Origin: JBDIAR01 sp039812545
GTDB lineage: Bacteria > Actinomycetota > Actinomycetes > Actinomycetales > Dermatophilaceae
DNA: 25,639 bases
Assembly (NCBI GenBank): GCA_039812545.1
Contig: JBDIAR010000023.1
Coordinates: 1-25,639 of the forward strand
Direction of reading: 5' to 3'
The notes under the pieces are model-generated. The model was not told the DNA's origin. It saw nothing but the letters and a program-made list of their open reading frames with translations, and made no database searches. The position numbers and the translations under genes were made by a program. Positions 24,520 to 25,639 of this stretch are shown in pieces. Position 1 is the stretch's first letter; the number at the start of each line of letters is the position of its first letter.

Positions 24520-24565
24520 CGCGCGGCCGAACCCTGCCCGGCCGCACGATGTCCGGCGCGGCCAA

Positions 24566-24582
24566 CCCTGGTTGAATCAGGG
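24566..24582 (+). other. Short hairpin just before the DUF4916 start
   Basis: CCCTG (24566-24570) and CAGGG (24578-24582) can pair around a 7-nt loop, and the ATG follows 3 nt later. The right arm holds the only purine-rich stretch that could bind the ribosome. The stem is short, so the effect is uncertain. Confidence 0.35.
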
Positions 24583-24585
24583 ACC

Positions 24586-25116
24586 ATGGAGAACACCGAG
24601 ACCTCGATGGCGTGGCTGAGTCAAGAAGACCTCGACAGCGCACGGGCCCGGCTGCCGATCCTGTACGTCCACGCCATCCCGGTCCGGGTGGACGACCGGG
24701 GGGACGTCACCCACATCGGCCTGCTGCTGCGGGCCCGGGACGGCCGGATCGACCGGGAGTTCGTCGGCGGGCGGGTGGCATACCACGAACGCATCCGCGA
24801 CGCGCTCGTCCGGCATATCGCGACGGACCTCGGTTCGACGTCCTGGCCGCGAATCCCCGTCTCCCCCATACCGATGGCGGTCGTCGAGGCCTTTCCGACG
24901 CCCGGGGTCACGCCGTTCCACGACCCCCGGCAGCATCTGGTGTCGCTGGTGTTCATCGTGCCGGTGCTCGGAGAGTGTGCGCCGCAGCACGACTCGCTCG
25001 ACCTGAGTTGGCTGACTCCCGACGAGGCCGCGCACCCGGCGATCCTGGACGAGATGGATCACGGGCATGGCGTGCTCATGCGGCAGGCGCTGGCGCACAT
25101 CGGCCACGAGATCTGA
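24586..25116 (+). CDS. DUF4916 family protein, Nudix-like with degenerate box
   Basis: This 176-residue protein matches the actinobacterial DUF4916 pattern: MAWLSQEDLDSARARLPILY near the start, IGLLLRARDG, GRVAYHERIRDALVRHIATD (62-81), FPTPGVTPFHDPRQHLVSLV (102-121) and LDLSWLTPDEA. The segment at 62-83 lines up with a Nudix box: Gly62, Glu68, Arg76 and Gly83 are kept, but the metal-binding REUxEE becomes R-H-I-A-T-D. It is therefore probably not an ordinary Nudix hydrolase. An ATG at 24607 is an alternative start that would give the usual N-terminus of the family. It lies 66 bp after the flavoprotein gene on the same strand. Confidence 0.82.
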   Translation: MENTETSMAWLSQEDLDSARARLPILYVHAIPVRVDDRGDVTHIGLLLRARDGRIDREFVGGRVAYHERIRDALVRHIATDLGSTSWPRIPVSPIPMAVVEAFPTPGVTPFHDPRQHLVSLVFIVPVLGECAPQHDSLDLSWLTPDEAAHPAILDEMDHGHGVLMRQALAHIGHEI

Positions 25117-25163
25117 CCCCGCCGTCGGAGGCTGTGGGAGGCTGGCTCGATCACCGACCCGGG

Positions 25164-25179
25164 AGCCGCCCCGGCGGCT
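25164..25179 (+). terminator. GC-rich hairpin between DUF4916 gene and cupin gene
   Basis: AGCCGC-CCCG-GCGGCT can form a 6-bp stem with a 4-nt loop. It is not followed by a T-run, so it is a weak terminator candidate. It lies 24 bp before the cupin start and could instead affect translation of that gene. Confidence 0.3.
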
Positions 25180-25202
25180 GATCCTTCGACAAAGGAGCAC
25201 TC

Positions 25203-25544
25203 ATGGCCGCACAATCCTCCGCTGCGGAGTCATCGGCCCACCTGGCCATCCTCGCCGACCTGCCGGTCACCGCCGGTGCGACCACGTCCCGCGTCCTGGT
25301 GTCCAACCCGGTGCTGCGCGTCGTCGCGTTCGCCATGGACGAGGGGCAGGAACTCACCGAACACGCCTCGCCGCGCAATGTCGTCGTCCAACTGCTCGAC
25401 GGGACGATGAACTTCCGGATCGAGGACACCACGTATGCCATGGTCGCCGGCGACGTGCTCTATCTGGCCCCGAACGCACGGCACGCGCTGGTCGCCACCT
25501 CCGCGTGCCATTTCATGCTGACCATGGTGGACACCGGTTCGTGA
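25203..25544 (+). CDS. Small cupin-domain protein
   Basis: This 113-residue single-domain cupin has the beta-barrel pattern VAFAMDEGQELTEHASPRN (40-58), VVVQLLDGTMNFRIEDTTYA and VAGDVLYLAPNARHALVAT. The first motif keeps Glu and His (ELTEH) but lacks the full HxH of metal-binding cupins; His94 is in the second motif. Small cupins of this type serve as sugar- or acid-binding enzymes or as sensors, and no role can be given here. The ATG has a strong AAAGGAG ribosome-binding site 6 nt upstream. Confidence 0.88.
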   Translation: MAAQSSAAESSAHLAILADLPVTAGATTSRVLVSNPVLRVVAFAMDEGQELTEHASPRNVVVQLLDGTMNFRIEDTTYAMVAGDVLYLAPNARHALVATSACHFMLTMVDTGS

Positions 25545-25639
25545 TACGGGCGGCGGGTGCCGCTGCGGATCGCGCCGGGTCGGTGCCGTCCGGGCCTTGT
25601 CGGTGGGGCCTGATAGGAATTGACTGGGGTTCTCTGTGC
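25545..25639. other. Right-edge stretch without a gene
   Basis: No open frame of note is present. TTGACT near 25620 resembles a -35 box on the plus strand, but its -10 partner would lie beyond or at the window edge, so it cannot be judged. Confidence 0.4.

Noticed and set aside
25164..25179. Strong rho-independent terminator before the cupin gene
   Set aside because: The hairpin lacks a following T-run, so it is listed only as a weak candidate.

Overview
The window is high-GC DNA (roughly 70% GC by eye) from an actinobacterium. Supporting signs are the ileS-folC-(DUF4233)-ndk neighbourhood, a T-box riboswitch of the translational type ahead of ileS, DUF4233 and DUF4916 proteins, strong G/C third positions, and several genes that look leaderless (a TANNNT -10 box 6-7 nt before the start codon). 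The gene content would fit Micrococcales, perhaps the Intrasporangiaceae/Dermatophilaceae, but nothing here fixes the genus. No rRNA, tRNA, CRISPR array, transposase or phage gene was seen.

Layout. 126-5414 (minus) is a four-gene operon: large-subunit catalase, acyl-CoA dehydrogenase-like protein, a PIG-L deacetylase fused to a NodS-like methyltransferase, and a family 2 glycosyltransferase. Each junction can be read as a 4-nt GTGA overlap. 5714-6389 (plus) holds two tandem paralogous two-helix membrane proteins. Then come lpdA (minus), cstA plus a YbdD-like gene (plus), a FUSC-family membrane protein (minus) and trans-aconitate methyltransferase (plus); the last two diverge from a perfect 10-bp inverted-repeat operator. 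From 12510 to 20880 (minus) lie ndk, DUF4233, an L7/L12-C-domain-like membrane protein, a thiolase-like protein type 1, a second L7/L12-like small protein, folC, ileS and its T-box leader. 20889-23012 (minus) holds a DUF4118 membrane protein and an acetyl-CoA hydrolase/CoA-transferase. 23113-25544 (plus) holds a GlcD/D-lactate dehydrogenase-like flavoprotein, a DUF4916 protein with a degenerate Nudix box, and a small cupin.

Metabolic theme. Many genes handle small organic acids and acyl-CoAs: lpdA, the CstA-YbdD pyruvate/peptide uptake pair, CoA-transferase, lactate/glycolate-type oxidase, trans-aconitate methyltransferase and a FUSC exporter-like protein. The catalase-led operon has the logic of a lipo-chitooligosaccharide or glycolipid tailoring pathway (glycosyl transfer, N-deacetylation, methylation, acyl modification), though its product is unknown.

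The strongest unexplained signal is a heptamer, GTATGCC (reverse complement GGCATAC). I count 49 exact copies in 25.6 kb, 26 on one strand and 23 on the other, where about 3 are expected from base composition. It occurs in all three codon frames, where it forces rare codons such as Ile ATA. It also occurs between genes, as a 3x tandem array before cstA, as a tandem Gly-Met-Pro repeat inside IleS, as an inverted pair in the T-box leader, and overlapping the -10 box of two genes. This looks like a genome-scale iterated DNA word under selection or propagation at the DNA level.
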